From Weissella confusa (lineage in GTDB: Bacteria; Bacillota; Bacilli; Lactobacillales; Lactobacillaceae), in assembly GCA_014332815.1 (NCBI GenBank), contig JACSZT010000009.1, positions 118,156-182,155 on the forward strand: a stretch of DNA of 64,000 nucleotides, written 5' to 3'. Both the position numbers and the translations under genes were made by a program. A model generated the notes under the pieces. That model had not been told where the DNA came from, made no database searches, and saw only the letters and a list, made by a program, of their open reading frames with translations. This document shows positions 49,947 to 63,014 of the stretch, piece after piece; positions within the stretch are counted from its first letter, which is position 1; each line of letters opens with the position of its first letter.

Positions 49947-52124
49947 GCGCCATTTGGGGCAGAGGTGCAGTGGCAAGTACCAACAGCTTGGTTGTTTAGT
50001 GAAACGCCTGGTCGTTTCGTAGTATCGGTGCCTGCAGTCAACGTCGCTGCGTTTGAAGAATTGATGGGTGATACCGCAACAAAGCTTGGTGTGGTTACTG
50101 CTGGTGATGCGATTCAAATGCGTACGACAACAGACGAACTCAACTATGCCGATTTTAATGGGTCAGAATTACAAAAGATGATGACTGGCGATATTGCTGG
50201 TCGTTTACGCAACTTTGACATGACGGAAATTCAAGCAACGCAAGCAAAGCTACTAAACGCGATTGCTACTGATTTAGTTGCGAGTGCACACGACATTGCT
50301 GAAGGTGGTTTGGGCGTCGCACTGGCAGAAAGCACGTTTAAGCCCGGCATCAACCAAATGGCGAAGCAGTTGAATACGCCGGTTATCTCTGGAAACGTGT
50401 CACTTTACAACGAAACTGACGGGCAAGCTATTTTTCCAACGCCGATGATCGGTATGGTTGGGTTGCACGAAGACGTGAAGATGATTACGACCATCAGTTT
50501 TAAAAATGCGGGTGATGTTATTTACGTCCTTGGTGCAACTCAGAAAGCATTGGCGATGACTACTGACGTGAATAGTCGTTTCACATATCTTAATCCTTAT
50601 ATTGGTGGTCAACTGGCGGTGGCTGAAGCGGCCGGCAATGTGGTTGCGACTGGTGCCCAACCGATTGGAATTACAGATTGCTTGAATTTTGGTAATCCAG
50701 ACGACCCAGAAATTTACTATGAGCTAGCGCAGTCGGTGTCGCCAACTCGTCTAAACGAACCAAGCGCTGATTTTGTACCCGGCACTCTTGATGGTGCAGC
50801 AACACTAACTGAGTTGTTGCAACAACCAACAATCGCGTCTAAAGCATCGTTGTTCCGCCATTTTGACAGCATGGTGCGTGCCGATACGGTTGTAAAACCA
50901 GGTGGCGACGCTGCCGTGGTTCGTTTGCGCGGTACCTAACGTATGCTGTTGGTGGTGGCTGCTGGTCACGAAGCCGAAGTGCAAGCGGTCTTTGAGGACG
51001 CTGGCCTCGATGCGGTTGCCGTTGGGACGGTCACAGATACTGGTCGTTACGAATTGCTTTGGCATGGTGACGTGGCAGCAAATGTGCCTGTTGATTTTCT
51101 GACGACGGCACCGAAACAAGAGATGCCACAAGCACTGGATGCCACATTAAAGGCCATTCGTGAACACGGTGACGTTATTGTCGGGGTGCAAGACATGGGT
51201 GCAGCCGGTCTTGTATCATCTTCAGCTGAGATGGCCGGTAAGGCTGGTATGGGGATGCAATTGAATTTGGATCTTGTGCCACAACGTGAAACTGGCATGA
51301 CGCCATATGAACTCATGTTGTCAGAATCTCAATCCGTTGGTGTGATTGATCAAGCCGCCATGCAAGTTGGGCGTGCTGAAGGCGTTGGTAATACGGTCAT
51401 GTATGTCGGAGCTAAAACTGGTCGTGATGGGATTCATGGTGCGACTTTTGCGTCAGCCGAATTTTCTTCTGATGAAGATCAAAATCGCTCAGCGGTCCAA
51501 GTTGGTGATCCATTCATGGAAAAGTTGGTCCTCTCAATGGGCGCGCAACCGATTGCTGTCTTGGATAGTTTGCGTTTCGGTGAGCTGAACAACGCCACAA
51601 CTAAGCATCTATTAGATGGTGTAATTGACGGTATTGCCGGCTATGGAAATGCCATTGGTATTCCAACGGTTGGTGGTGAAATCGGGTTTGATGCTGTTTA
51701 TCAAGGTAATCCACTAGTTAACGTGATGAAAAAGTCTAAGCCGGTTCTACGCACGTTTTGGTCACGTAATGAACGTGTGTTACAAGGGCCAGGTGAAGGT
51801 GCCGGTATCTTAGATATTGGTGATGGCCAAGCAGTTGTTTTCAAGGCAGAATCTCACAATCACCCATCAGCTGTTGAACCTTATGAAGGGGCTGCCACGG
51901 GGGTTGGCGGTATTCTACGCGATATTTGAGGCGTTGGTAACCGAATGACAACAGCAACAACCACATATGAACCAACCGCAGAAATGGTTCGTGATGAAAA
52001 AATTTATCTTGCGTGGGGTCTAACGGAAGCAGAGTACGACTTGATTGTCGCCAAGTTGGATCGACTACCAAATTACACAGAAGCTGGCTTGTTTTCCGCC
52101 ATGTGGTCAGAGCACGTTTCGTAT
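49749..52124 (+). CDS. purL: Phosphoribosylformylglycinamidine synthase large subunit
   Basis: Start ATG 51945 overlapping the purQ stop (ATGA), stop 49811, 740 aa: the small-type PurL that needs PurS and PurQ. Motifs: [87 protein letters not shown]. Codon 325, at the 51332/50937 joint in conserved LSESQ(E)RML, reads TAA in place of the expected Glu. It falls exactly on a joint like five other such stops, so I treat it as an artefact. Confidence 0.94.
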
Positions 52125-52916
52125 CGCGTTACGCGACAATAACCAAATTATCTTTAAGTATCGAACAAATGTTAACGGTTCGATGGATCAAATTGCCGGC
52201 ATTTCAAACCGAAATGGTAATGTATTCGGCATGATGCCACACCCAGAGCGAGCAGTCGATGCATTGCTTGGTAACACGGATGGTCAGGCATTTTTCAAAA
52301 GTTTGTTAACCCCAATTATGACTTTCCAAATTTTGACTGAAGCCGGTTTATTGCCAGGACAACTCATGATGAATGAGCATCCAGGTTTCATTTGCGATGA
52401 AGTACCACTTGAAATTGTGAATCAGACATCACGCTTCTCAAAGGCATATGAAACGCAAACAGTGACCTTGCCAGTTGCCCACGGTGAAGGTCGTTATGTT
52501 GCTGATGAAGCGACATTAGAGCAAGACTTCGGTGTCGACGTCGCATTTGTCGATGAAAAAGCGACGTCACTAGCGGGTTTTGATGCAGTCTTTCTGCCGG
52601 GTGGCTTTTCATATGGCGACTATCTTCGAACTGGGGCGGTTGCACGCTTTGCACCTGTGATGGACGCCGTTCGAGCAGCAGCTGATGACCACAAATTAGT
52701 GGTTGGTATCTGCAACGGTTTTTGAAGTCACAATGAGCAATGCTGATGAGGCAGCGGCCTACGATGAAGCGGTGGCCTATACGGAAGCACTTCTGATTAA
52801 CCCAAATACTGAAACGTATCGAATTGACCTACTTAAGTCAGTGGAGGCGTAAACATGAAAGCAGCAGTGGTTCGTTTTCCAGGCTCTAATTGTGATTTTG
52901 ATATGTATTATGCCTT
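51927..52916 (+). CDS. purQ: Phosphoribosylformylglycinamidine synthase glutaminase subunit
   Basis: Start ATG 52855, 2 nt after the purS stop; stop 51948; 225 aa. [36 protein letters not shown], the catalytic Cys in GICNGFQIL (restored across the 52718/52323 joint), and [12 protein letters not shown]. Supplies ammonia to PurL. Confidence 0.95.
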
Positions 52917-53114
52917 TCGGAGAAGGCGATTTGCGTGATGGATATGAAATTGTATTGCACCGTTTGAATGAAACAAAAGGAGAATAACCCATGTTTTTAG
53001 CTAAGATTTACGTTACATACAAGCCCTCAATTCTTGATCCACAAGGCGAGGTTATCAAATCAGCGTTGCATCGCATGAATTTTGAAACGGTCGAAACTGT
53101 GACGCAAGGTAAGT
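52719..53114 (+). CDS. purS: Phosphoribosylformylglycinamidine synthase subunit PurS
   Basis: Start ATG 52991, 3 nt after the purC stop; stop 52852; 85 aa. [20 protein letters not shown] and ETVTQGK|FFEVTM across the 53114/52719 joint, both typical PurS. Completes the PurLQS complex. Confidence 0.93.
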
Positions 53115-53906
53115 CTTCTGACATAACGGCGCGTGTCAACCAATTGCTGACCGAGAAGTTTAAAACAATCGGGATTACGCTACTCGATTTCAAAATTGAA
53201 TTTGGTTTAGACGACCAAGGTGCATTGGTCTTGGGAGATGAACTATCACCAGATAACATGCGCTTGATTGACGATGCAACTGGCGCTTCGCTTGATAAGG
53301 ATGTTTTCCGCCAGATGTTGCCAATTGAGGTGGTTGTTCGAAATTTTGCGGCGGGTCATTTTGCGTCACGTTTTGATGTTGAACCGATGACACCACTGGT
53401 TCCAGTGGTTAATGAATATTACTACAAGCGTGATGATTTGGATGATCCAGCGCTGAACGCTTCACAAGCGGTGGCATTAAAGTTAGCAACACCGGCGCAG
53501 TTGGCAGAGAGCGATCCTAAAATTCTTTGGTTGCATAGTCTGGATCAAGCGACTGCGTTGAACGGTAAGCAAAAAGAACATATTCCGGATAAAGGACGTT
53601 TGACGACACAAATTAGTGGCTTACTATTCGAAATGCTGAATCAAGCTGGTATTAAGACACATTATTTGTCGCCAGTTGATGAGACGGATATTTTGGTTGC
53701 GCGTTTGACGGGAGTTGGTAGACCATCCTGAGTGGCATATACATGATTACGGCAAGGATGAGGTTAAGCCGGGACGTAAGATGGGGCATATCACCGTGAC
53801 AGGATTACGAGAAATGAAGGCATTACGTGCATGGGGGCATCAAAAGGGATGATTACACAAGAAGCATTGCTAACAACGGGTAAAGCGAAGGCCGTATACG
53901 AAACTA
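52917..53906 (+). CDS. purC: Phosphoribosylaminoimidazole-succinocarboxamide synthase
   Basis: Start ATG 53849 overlapping the purK stop (ATGA), stop 52987, 240 aa. [68 protein letters not shown] and SLDKDVFR, all PurC hallmarks. Confidence 0.95.
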
Positions 53907-54896
53907 TTGGCTGGTGATCAGGTATATGTAAACGAATTAGCACCGCGCCCGCACAATTCAGGTCACTTCACAATTGAAGCAACCAATGTTTCACAATTTG
54001 AAGGACATGTGCGTAGCGTGTTGGGATTGCCGATTCCGGAAATTAAGCAGTGGGCACCAGCAATGATGTTGAATTTATTAGGGGATGACATCAATCGTGC
54101 TCGCCGCGTGATGGTTGCCCGAGATATCTCAGGTGACATTAGGACTTGGCCAGTGACGGTTAATGAGCATCAAAATCACATTTTGCATGTGTCAGCTGCA
54201 CCAGCGTCACTATCAGATAAGATTGCTGACGAGATTGCGCACATCGCCAAAACATTAGCGAATGCGTTGAACCTCGTTGGCGTGCTTGGCATTGAGATGT
54301 TTTATGTCGTTGCGTTGGATGCGAGTTGCCATAAGGTATCATTACCAGCAATCCTGAAAACTGTTGAAGGCGGTTATGACGGTCACGGTCAGTGGGATAT
54401 TCCAAATCAGGAAGCTTTAGCAAACTTACTGGCTCATTGGGATGTCCCAGTTAATACACCAATGATTTTGGAAAACCAGATAACGTTTGATCGCGAGCTC
54501 TTACGCAATTTGGCGGATATCGCCGATGTCATTACGTATGAATTTGAAAATGTCAGTCAAGAAGCGTTGGCCAATGCAGTGCCAGCTAAGCAGTTGCCGC
54601 AAGGTACGCAACTGCTACATATCACGGCTAACCGCTTGCGTGAAAAAACATTTATCGCGGATTTGGGATTGCCAGTTGCGCCATTTGCGGCCGTCGATGG
54701 GAGCAGTTACATGACTAAACCCATTTTGCCACCGGCCACACTTGGAATTGTTGGTGGCGGACAACTTGGCCAAATGATGGCCTTAGCGGCTAAGCCAATG
54801 GGATATCGCGTGGTGGTGCTGGACCCACAGATTAACGCACCAGCTGCCCAGATTGCGGACCAACAGTTGGTTGCAAATTACGATGACGAATCTGCG
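53709..54896 (+). CDS. purK: N5-carboxyaminoimidazole ribonucleotide synthase
   Basis: Start ATG 54711 overlapping the purE stop by 8 bp, stop 53852, 373 aa. ATP-grasp enzyme: [46 protein letters not shown], and [18 protein letters not shown]. Works with PurE on carboxylation of AIR. Confidence 0.95.
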
Positions 54897-55490
54897 TACT
54901 CAATGGGGTTGATTCATTATTGAGTATCGTCCAAATGCCAGCGGGTGTGCCGGTTGGAACAGTCGCCATTGGGGAGGCTGGGGCTAAAAATGCTGCGTAT
55001 TACGCCCTTCAAATGCTGTCAATCACAAACCAGACGTTGGCGACACAATTGGAGACATTCCGTGAGCAACAAGCACAAAAAGCACGTGAGAGTGGGCAAT
55101 TTGAGGTAACAGTCGAAACACATATAATTTCAGCCCATCGTATGCCAACTGAGATTGCGACGTATGCGGCGAATGCTCGCGAAGCCGGGGTGGACGTAAT
55201 CATTGCTGGCGCTGGTGGGGCGGCGCATTTACCCGGGATGGTCGCTGCGCAAACTACCTTGCCTGTTATCGGTGTACCGATGAAGACGAAAGTAAAACGA
55301 TTAAACACGAATATTTATTTTTCATTTGTATTACTTTGTGAATAAAAACTGTACATTTAGAATGAATGGTGGTTAAATCATCTTGTAAATACGAACGAAA
55401 AGAATGGGGAGAAGATAATGAATCGTGTTTCAGTAATAATGGGATCGATATCAGATTGGCCAACGATGAAAGAAGCGGTGGCGATTTTGG
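54699..55490 (+). CDS. purE: N5-carboxyaminoimidazole ribonucleotide mutase
   Basis: Start ATG 55418 after ATGGGGAGAAGATA, stop 54718, 162 aa. [50 protein letters not shown], and [20 protein letters not shown]. First gene of the purine operon, preceded by candidate PurBoxes. Confidence 0.95.
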
Positions 55491-55688
55491 CTACGATGGC
55501 TCGTCGTGATGATTTGTTTGAGATGTCTGAACGATTGGATATCCCATTCATTACAATCGAACAAATTAGTGCTTACATGACGGTGCCAGCTGTCTAATTA
55601 AAATGATGAGAGGTTCGGATTCACATCCGAACCTCTTTTTTTGTTAAAAGCATCAGGTTAAACGAGAATGTTTGTTTAATTTTATGAA
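55293..55688 (+). promoter_or_regulatory. Purine operon control region with candidate PurBoxes
   Basis: In true order, 55645-55688 followed by 55293-55417 lies between the ribB terminator and purE. Two similar AT-flanked sites occur, AAACGAGAATGTTT (55660-55673) and AAACACGAATATTTA (55303-55317), about 30 bp apart after reordering, with a further ACGAACGAA near 55391. They resemble PurR PurBoxes (CGAA core) but not exactly. PurR control is the expected mode in lactic acid bacteria; activator or repressor mode is not decidable here. Confidence 0.5.
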
Positions 55689-56282
55689 CTGCTACAACGA
55701 TTCGACAAATTGCCAACCCAACTGCCACGCGTGCCGACTTCAATGCACCTGGTCACACACAACCGTTGACGGCCAAGGAAGGCGGTTTGGCAACGCGTAT
55801 TGGTCACACAGAAGCCGCCGTTGATTTGGCACGCTTGGTTGGATCAGAACCGGCCGCCGTTATTATTGAAGTCTTGAAGGAAGATGCGCCAGAAACGGTT
55901 CACATGATGTTGCGTGAGGCGGCCGGTTTGATGTGCACGCCAGTTGGGCCTGAAATTGCAGAACGTTTGGGATTTACGGATATGGTGGCTGAGTCAACAG
56001 ACCCACATCAAACGCCATTCACATACACGGTTGATGGTACATTTGAAGCCACTGGTGTAACAACCGGTGTGTCAGCGATGGATCGAAACAGTTTGTCCGT
56101 AAGCTTAGTTGTGTAACCAAATCACTTCGGATGGCTAAAAGGAGAAGTTTTAATCATGAAGACGACGTTTGACACAGTTGCTGATGCATTGACCGTATTG
56201 CGCCAAGGGGGCGTTATCATCTTGGCAGATGATGAAAGCCGTGAGAATGAAGGTGATCTTGTCGCACTTGCCCAAGATATTA
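55491..56282 (+). CDS. ribB: 3,4-dihydroxy-2-butanone 4-phosphate synthase
   Basis: Start ATG 56156 after AAAAGGAGAAG, stop 55597, 209 aa. [20 protein letters not shown] carries the acidic metal site, [19 protein letters not shown] follows, and [16 protein letters not shown] is in block 55689-55886. Monofunctional: the GTP cyclohydrolase II half of RibBA is absent, and no other riboflavin gene is nearby. No FMN riboswitch was recognised in the roughly 280-nt leader (56283-56480 plus 56085-56155). Confidence 0.92.
55608..55645 (+). terminator. Terminator after ribB
   Basis: Stem GAGGTTCGGAT pairs with ATCCGAACCTC, loop TCAC, then a T run; starts about 12 bp after the ribB stop (55597). Confidence 0.93.
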
Positions 56283-56312
56283 TAACCTCATGATGGGGTT
56301 GTCTTTTTTTTT
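56283..56312 (+). terminator. Terminator after the ABC substrate-binding gene (completed across a joint)
   Basis: The true 5' arm is GA (56677-56678) plus TAACCTCA (56283-56290). It pairs with TGGGGTTGTC (56294-56303), followed by nine Ts. The first two bases are contributed from the end of block 56481-56678. Confidence 0.8.
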
Positions 56313-56480
56313 GTGCGTTAGTGGTGACACTAATTACGAACAATAATTGCTTAACATCATCAACTAAATAATTCCAACCGTATTCGAAACGATTCAACAA
56401 CTTTTGGAGAGCGCAGTTAACGTTTGAAAAACGAATGTTCGGCCAAATGAAAGTTTAACCAGCTGAAAGTGGGTTGTATC

Positions 56481-57470
56481 GATCAAATCCAGCTGAGTTC
56501 AAGGTTATCAAGACCGGTTATGGACAAGATGCTTATGGTATCGGTTTCCGTAAGGGTGACGTGACGTTACGTGAAAAGGTAAACGGTGTGATTAACGAGT
56601 TCAAGAAGGACGGCACACTGGACAAGATTTCTGAGCGCTACTTTGGCACAAAGAATGCAGATTAACTGATTTAGGAGATTGGGAAGACGCTGGCTGCACA
56701 AACTGGTTCAGCTGGACTAACGTTGTTTAACGATAAGCCAAAGGTGTTGAAGAGCTTCCTTGGGTCAGCACCCGTGCAATACGACACTTTCGACAAGGCG
56801 TTGAACGACTTGCAAGTTGGCCGAGTAAACGCGGTATTGATTGATTCGGATTATGCGCGTTACTATGTGGCGCACGGAAAGGTTAAGTTTCAAGCGATTG
56901 ACTGGTCGATGAAGGAAACTGAACTTGATACGGGTCACATCGACATGATTTGGAATGGTTATACAATTACACCAGCCCGTGCTAAGAAGGTTGCCTTCTC
57001 AGTGCCATACCACAATGATTCCCAAGTGTTGGTGACGATGCAACGTGATCACATTAACACGATTAAGGATATGGAAGTGCTAGCCTTGCTGGTTGGATTT
57101 GTTTGGTACCGCACGACGCACGCACAAGACACTTGGCGCCAAATGACGGCTGATAAAACCGTGGTGGTGGGCTTGGATGATACGTATGTGCCAATGGGCT
57201 TCCGTGACAAGTCTGGTAAGTTGGTTGGTTATGATGTTGATTTAGCGCGTGCAACGTTCAAAAAGCTGGGCCGGCGTGTTATCGCTGTGATTAAGCAATT
57301 GCAGGCGCAAGGCGTGACGCAATTGATTGTTACCCACGATTTGCCATTTGCTGAGGCTGTGGCTGATAAGACCTTTGATTTTGGGACGGATGTTGAACGA
57401 TAGGGGGCTGTCGCAATGAAAAAGAAGATTAACTGGCGCCGACAGATTATCGGTAACGGTATTGTACTAG
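56481..57470 (+). CDS. Amino-acid ABC transporter substrate-binding protein
   Basis: Start ATG 57416, 12 nt after the ATPase stop; stop 56665; 277 aa. A basic N-terminus ([11 protein letters not shown]) and a transmembrane/signal segment precede the SBP family 3 fold: [47 protein letters not shown], and [19 protein letters not shown]. No lipobox Cys, so it is probably membrane-tethered or secreted. Last gene of the T-box-controlled transporter. Confidence 0.9.
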
Positions 57471-58064
57471 TTGAGTCAAAAGATGAGGCGGCTGAAAACG
57501 CAGACCGTTTGCTAGCTGACTTGGGTTTGACAGCTCAAGCGGATCAATATCCATTCCAATTGTCTGGTGGACAAAAGCAACGTGTTGCTATCGCACGCGC
57601 ACTTGCTATGAAGCCTGGTATTTTGGCTTATGATGAACCAACATCTGGTTTGGATGCGGAATCAACTGTCGGTAAGACAACGTTCTTGCGAATTGTTGCT
57701 GGTTTGCTACCGGCGGATCAAGGTGAGTTGATTTTGAATGGTGAATCACTTGATTTAACTGGTGAACGTACTGGTGCGCAAGTTGGGGTTATTTTTCAAG
57801 ATTTCAATTTGTTTCCACAATACACGGTTAAGGAAAATGTGATGTTGACGCCACAAATGGTGCACAAATATTTGATTTTGACGGCAGTCGCTACAGTGTT
57901 GCTACGTCGCATCGAAACGAATATGAACTACTATCGTTAAGGAGTAAGGTAAATGCTAGAAATTAAAAACTTAGCTAAGTCATATGACACGCGCACGATT
58001 TTTAAGAACATGAATCTTACGGTTAACGACGGTGAGGTTTTGAGTATTGTTGGTCCTTCAGGTA
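57273..58064 (+). CDS. Amino-acid ABC transporter ATP-binding protein
   Basis: Start ATG 57953 after GGAGTAAGGT, stop 57403, 212 aa (compact type). Walker A VGPSG-x-GKTTFL is split by the 58064/57669 joint, so its fifth residue is uncertain. Q-loop [14 protein letters not shown], signature [17 protein letters not shown] and Walker [14 protein letters not shown] are intact. Polar amino acid transporter subfamily. Confidence 0.92.
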
Positions 58065-58658
58065 ATCGCTGGCAAACGATGCGTAAGATTGTGTTGCCAC
58101 AAGTGGTTAAGATTGTGATGCCATCGGTTGGAAACGAAGTGGTAACGTTGGTTAAGGATACGTCTTTGGTCTATGTTATCGGTTTGGGTGACCTGATGCG
58201 TGCTGGTAATATTGCGGCGTCACGTGACGTTACGTTGGCCCCATATCTACTAGTCGGCTTGCGAGGCACGCCATTGTTGCTTCAAATTGTGTTTGTCTAC
58301 TATGGATTGAGTCTGGCTCACATTGTGACATTCCCACGGTTTGAAGCCGCGGTCATTACATTTATTATTAACTATGCTGCGTACTTCGCTGAGATTTTCC
58401 GTGGTGGATTACAAAGCATTCCACAAGGACAATATGATGGTGCGAAGGTGCTTGGTCTAACTGCAGGAAATGGAGTACAAGGTATGGATTACATGATGCA
58501 AATTATGCCAAGTTTGCTGGATGGGCTTAAGATGACCATCGGTGTCTTCGCATTAACTTTAATTGGATCAGTGCCGTTGGGAATTTTGGTGGCTTTGGCA
58601 TTGAAGTCAGATATCTTCTTGTTGCGCTGGGTAACGAACGGTTATATCTGGGTAATGC
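57867..58658 (+). CDS. Amino-acid ABC transporter permease
   Basis: Start ATG 58484 after GGAAATGGAG, stop 57940, 214 aa. HisM/GlnP-type: [18 protein letters not shown] restored across the 58658/58263 joint, [38 protein letters not shown] (EAA-like loop). Five transmembrane segments. First gene after a T-box, so uptake responds to uncharged tRNA. Confidence 0.9.
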
Positions 58659-59054
58659 AAACCATCGGCCTAGATGAACCACACCCATGATTATCGATAC
58701 ATCACAAAATGTATCCGGATCGTCTCGTTATAGGCGCGCGCCTGGTTTAATCAGGGGCTAGAGTGTTGGTTGGTAACAACTAACAAAATTGAGGTGGAAC
58801 CACGATTTTTATCGTCCTCAAGTAACCTATTTTTGGGTTGCTTGAGGACTTTTTTAGAGCCTACAATGTTGATGATAGTGACTTGAATGGGCGTTTGCCA
58901 TCATTGAATTCGAAGTCACGATCACGTTCAATTCGTTAGTCTAGTTTGAAACGGTTGACTTACGACACTAATTACTTTAAAGTAATTCCATAAAGATTTG
59001 ATTGGACGAGTAGTCTAACGTCGGTGCTAAGAGAGTTGCGCAGAAGCTGGGAAG
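58659..59054 (+). promoter_or_regulatory. T-box leader of the amino-acid ABC transporter
   Basis: True order is 58859-59054 then 58659-58856. Stem I begins around GGTGCTAAGAGAG (59028-59040). The T-box sequence AGGTGGAACCACG lies at 58792-58804. The terminator pairs GTCCTCAAG with CTTGAGGAC at about 58814-58849, with a T run. The specifier region around GATGAACCACACCCATG (58682-58698) contains CAC, which would mean histidine, but I could not fix the register. The gene-free stretch after mreD is accounted for by this leader. Confidence 0.82.
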
Positions 59055-59648
59055 GCGTCTGGTTCGTGTCGATGAGCATGTATTTGGTGTTTGATTACGC
59101 TGGGTTTGGAATCATCAATCTAACGAACTTGAACATTCCGGATTTCATTATTTTCCACATGTTCCCAACATTGATTATTAATTTGATGTTGTTGGTCTTA
59201 GTTTATGGTCTACTAAATTATTGGTACCATGCAACACGTCAGCCGGATATTTGGATGATGCCGGTACTGACTGGCACGGTTACGCAGATGAAGGAACGTA
59301 GTCTATATATCGCGGCGTTCTTGGGCGGCTTACTATTTGATATTTTTTATTCTGGTCTAATTGGTATTTCAATGATTGGATTCCCGCTGACGGTTTGGTT
59401 AGCAAGCAAACTCCAACGTTACCTACCAACATCATTTATGTCATCAGTGGAGGATAATATAGTAGAAGCTACAAACAATCGTAGTGCTTAATGGAGAAGA
59501 TAAATGTTGAAATACGTGCACACCTCATGGTTACATTTTGTTCTGGTGTATATCGCAATCATGCTAGATGGGGGGATTGCGCTGTACTTTGCACCAGTGC
59601 TATTTAAGATGCCGATGTCGGCCAGCCCATACTTATCATTGATTGTCA
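58857..59648 (+). CDS. mreD: Rod shape-determining protein MreD
   Basis: Start ATG 59504 after AATGGAGAAG, stop at 58857-58858 (TGA formed across the joint), 180 aa. Five or six transmembrane helices; the family-like AAFLGGLLFDIFYSGLIGIS is in block 59253-59450. Third member of mreBCD but separated from mreC by a carbonic anhydrase gene on the other strand, so it has its own promoter. Confidence 0.88.
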
Positions 59649-60440
59649 CTGATTGCATTAAACCGGCTGTCATTGACCAAGACTCCTGCGCATCATAATT
59701 GAGTTTTTGCATGAATCTAGTCCCTTCTGAAGTGTCTCTCTCTCCTCAGAACACTTTTAGTTTATCAGCAGTCCGAAAAGTTGGCTAGGGGGTTTTTAAG
59801 AGTCGTGCAATAAATGTGACATTTTGTTGACGTTCGACAAGGGGTACGAGGGTATGCTCACTTGGGGCGTGGACGTGAAATTGTTGCAACCGGAACGGAC
59901 GATTAGCGATTATCGCCGCACCGGTAAGCCCGACCTCTAAACCTTGACCGGTGTCACGGACATAGTTGGCGTTGAGATCGTAGTACAATTCTAATGACGC
60001 AGGGTAGTCAATGCTGTCAGCGGTTTTGCTTGTAATGGCAATAGGGTAGTGGTAATATGACCGGTTAGTTGGTAATAGATCAGTGACCTCACATGAGAAA
60101 ACCGACTCATCATTAATCCGGCTTAAAATGTTAGCGAACGTTTCTGATGGGGCACCCAATTGTAAAAAGACACCAATAACTGCCAATCTACCATCGGCAG
60201 CCTCGTGCACGAAATGAATTTCACCGTCATATGACTCCCCGTAGAAACGCAGGGTGTGACGTCTTTTCTATTTGTCTTGGTAATACAGGACGTGGCGCCC
60301 GTTTAAAGGCTGTAAATGACGATTATTATGGTCGTAGTGCACGTGGAATTCAGCTAACTGTTCCGCTGAAATTGTCATGGGTTGTTCTAAAACATACCAG
60401 TCAACGTTTTCAGATAACGGTGGCGTCGTTAGTGAGCCAA
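59649..60440 (-). CDS. Alpha-class carbonic anhydrase
   Basis: Minus strand: start ATG 59712, then blocks 59847-60044, 60045-60242 and 60440 down to stop 60268; 210 aa. Hydrates CO2 to bicarbonate. Zinc ligands: FRLQQFHVHAPSEHT gives two His, and DGEIHFVHEA the third. QSAIAI and GSLTTPPLSENVDWYV are the alpha-class hallmarks. No signal peptide is visible, unlike most bacterial alpha-type enzymes, so it may be cytoplasmic. Lies between mreC (convergent, shared terminator) and mreD (divergent). May provide bicarbonate for carboxylation reactions, including PurK; that link is inference. Confidence 0.93.
59827..59846 (+). promoter_or_regulatory. Promoter of mreD (completed across a joint)
   Basis: -35 TTGACG at 59827-59832. 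The spacer is 59833-59846 plus 59451-59452 (16 bp), and the -10 GATAAT is at 59453-59458. It lies between divergent carbonic anhydrase and mreD. Consensus spacing appears only after block reordering. Confidence 0.7.
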
Positions 60441-60615
60441 TGGCGATCTTGTAACGACCAGCGGTTTGGGTGGTGTAACGCCAGCCGGACTTTACGTTGG
60501 TAAGGTACAAAAAATTAGTCAAGACGACTACGGTCTATCAAAGAAGATTTACATCAATCCGGCAACGGACTTTAACAATATTCCAGTTGTTAGTGTGGCT
60601 ATTCCACAACAATAG

Positions 60616-60638
60616 CAAAAAAAGACGTCACGCTCTGC
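60616..60638. terminator. Bidirectional terminator mreC/carbonic anhydrase (split by a joint)
   Basis: AAAAAGACGTCACGCTCTGC ends block 60441-60638. Its partner, GCAGGGTGTGACGTCTTTT (60249-60267), begins the block that follows in true order. Together they form a long hairpin with a loop of about 6 nt. In the raw window the two halves lie about 370 bp apart in the wrong order. Confidence 0.85.
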
Positions 60639-61232
60639 CATTGGTCGTGTGTCTGAGGTCAACACAACAAACGCTAAGGTTGAGTTGTTGTCTGATGATA
60701 GCCAAGTGGCGGATCGTTTTGCAATCCGTGTGGCTAACAAGGACGGTGAGGTTGTCGATGGTATTGTCACAAGTTTCAATCAAGAAAAGAACTTGATTGT
60801 GATGGGACAAATTACATCTGATGTTTCCTTGGAAAACCAACTTCAAACGTTGCAAGCCGAAAATCGCGCATTGAAAGATCAATTGCAAATCGAAAACACG
60901 TTAACGGACTATAAGGTCGTTAACGCGGTCGTTATTTCACGTTCACCAAGTAATTGGCAATCACAGCTAATTGTTAACAAGGGATCAAATGCAGGCATCA
61001 AAAAGGGAATGTCTGTCATGGGTTCTGGTGGTTTTCGAGCACAAAACTCTCAAAAAGAACCTTCTTTGCCAACGCGTGTTGTGTCCGACGTTTCAGGTTG
61101 GGTATCAAGTGTTGTCAGTTCACCGGTTAAGGCAGTTAGTGGTGGATATGAGGCAGTCTCTGGATTGCTAAACACGTACAAAGAAAATCAGGCATTGACG
61201 GAAAAGGTTGACGACTTGGCACAAGCGAAGGT

Positions 61233-63014
<1,782 letters not shown>

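Noticed and set aside
49749-52124. purL pseudogene (in-frame TAA at 50937)
   Set aside because: The stop lies exactly on a block joint, where the base is unreliable, and replaces a conserved Glu. Five other genes show the same joint-only stops.
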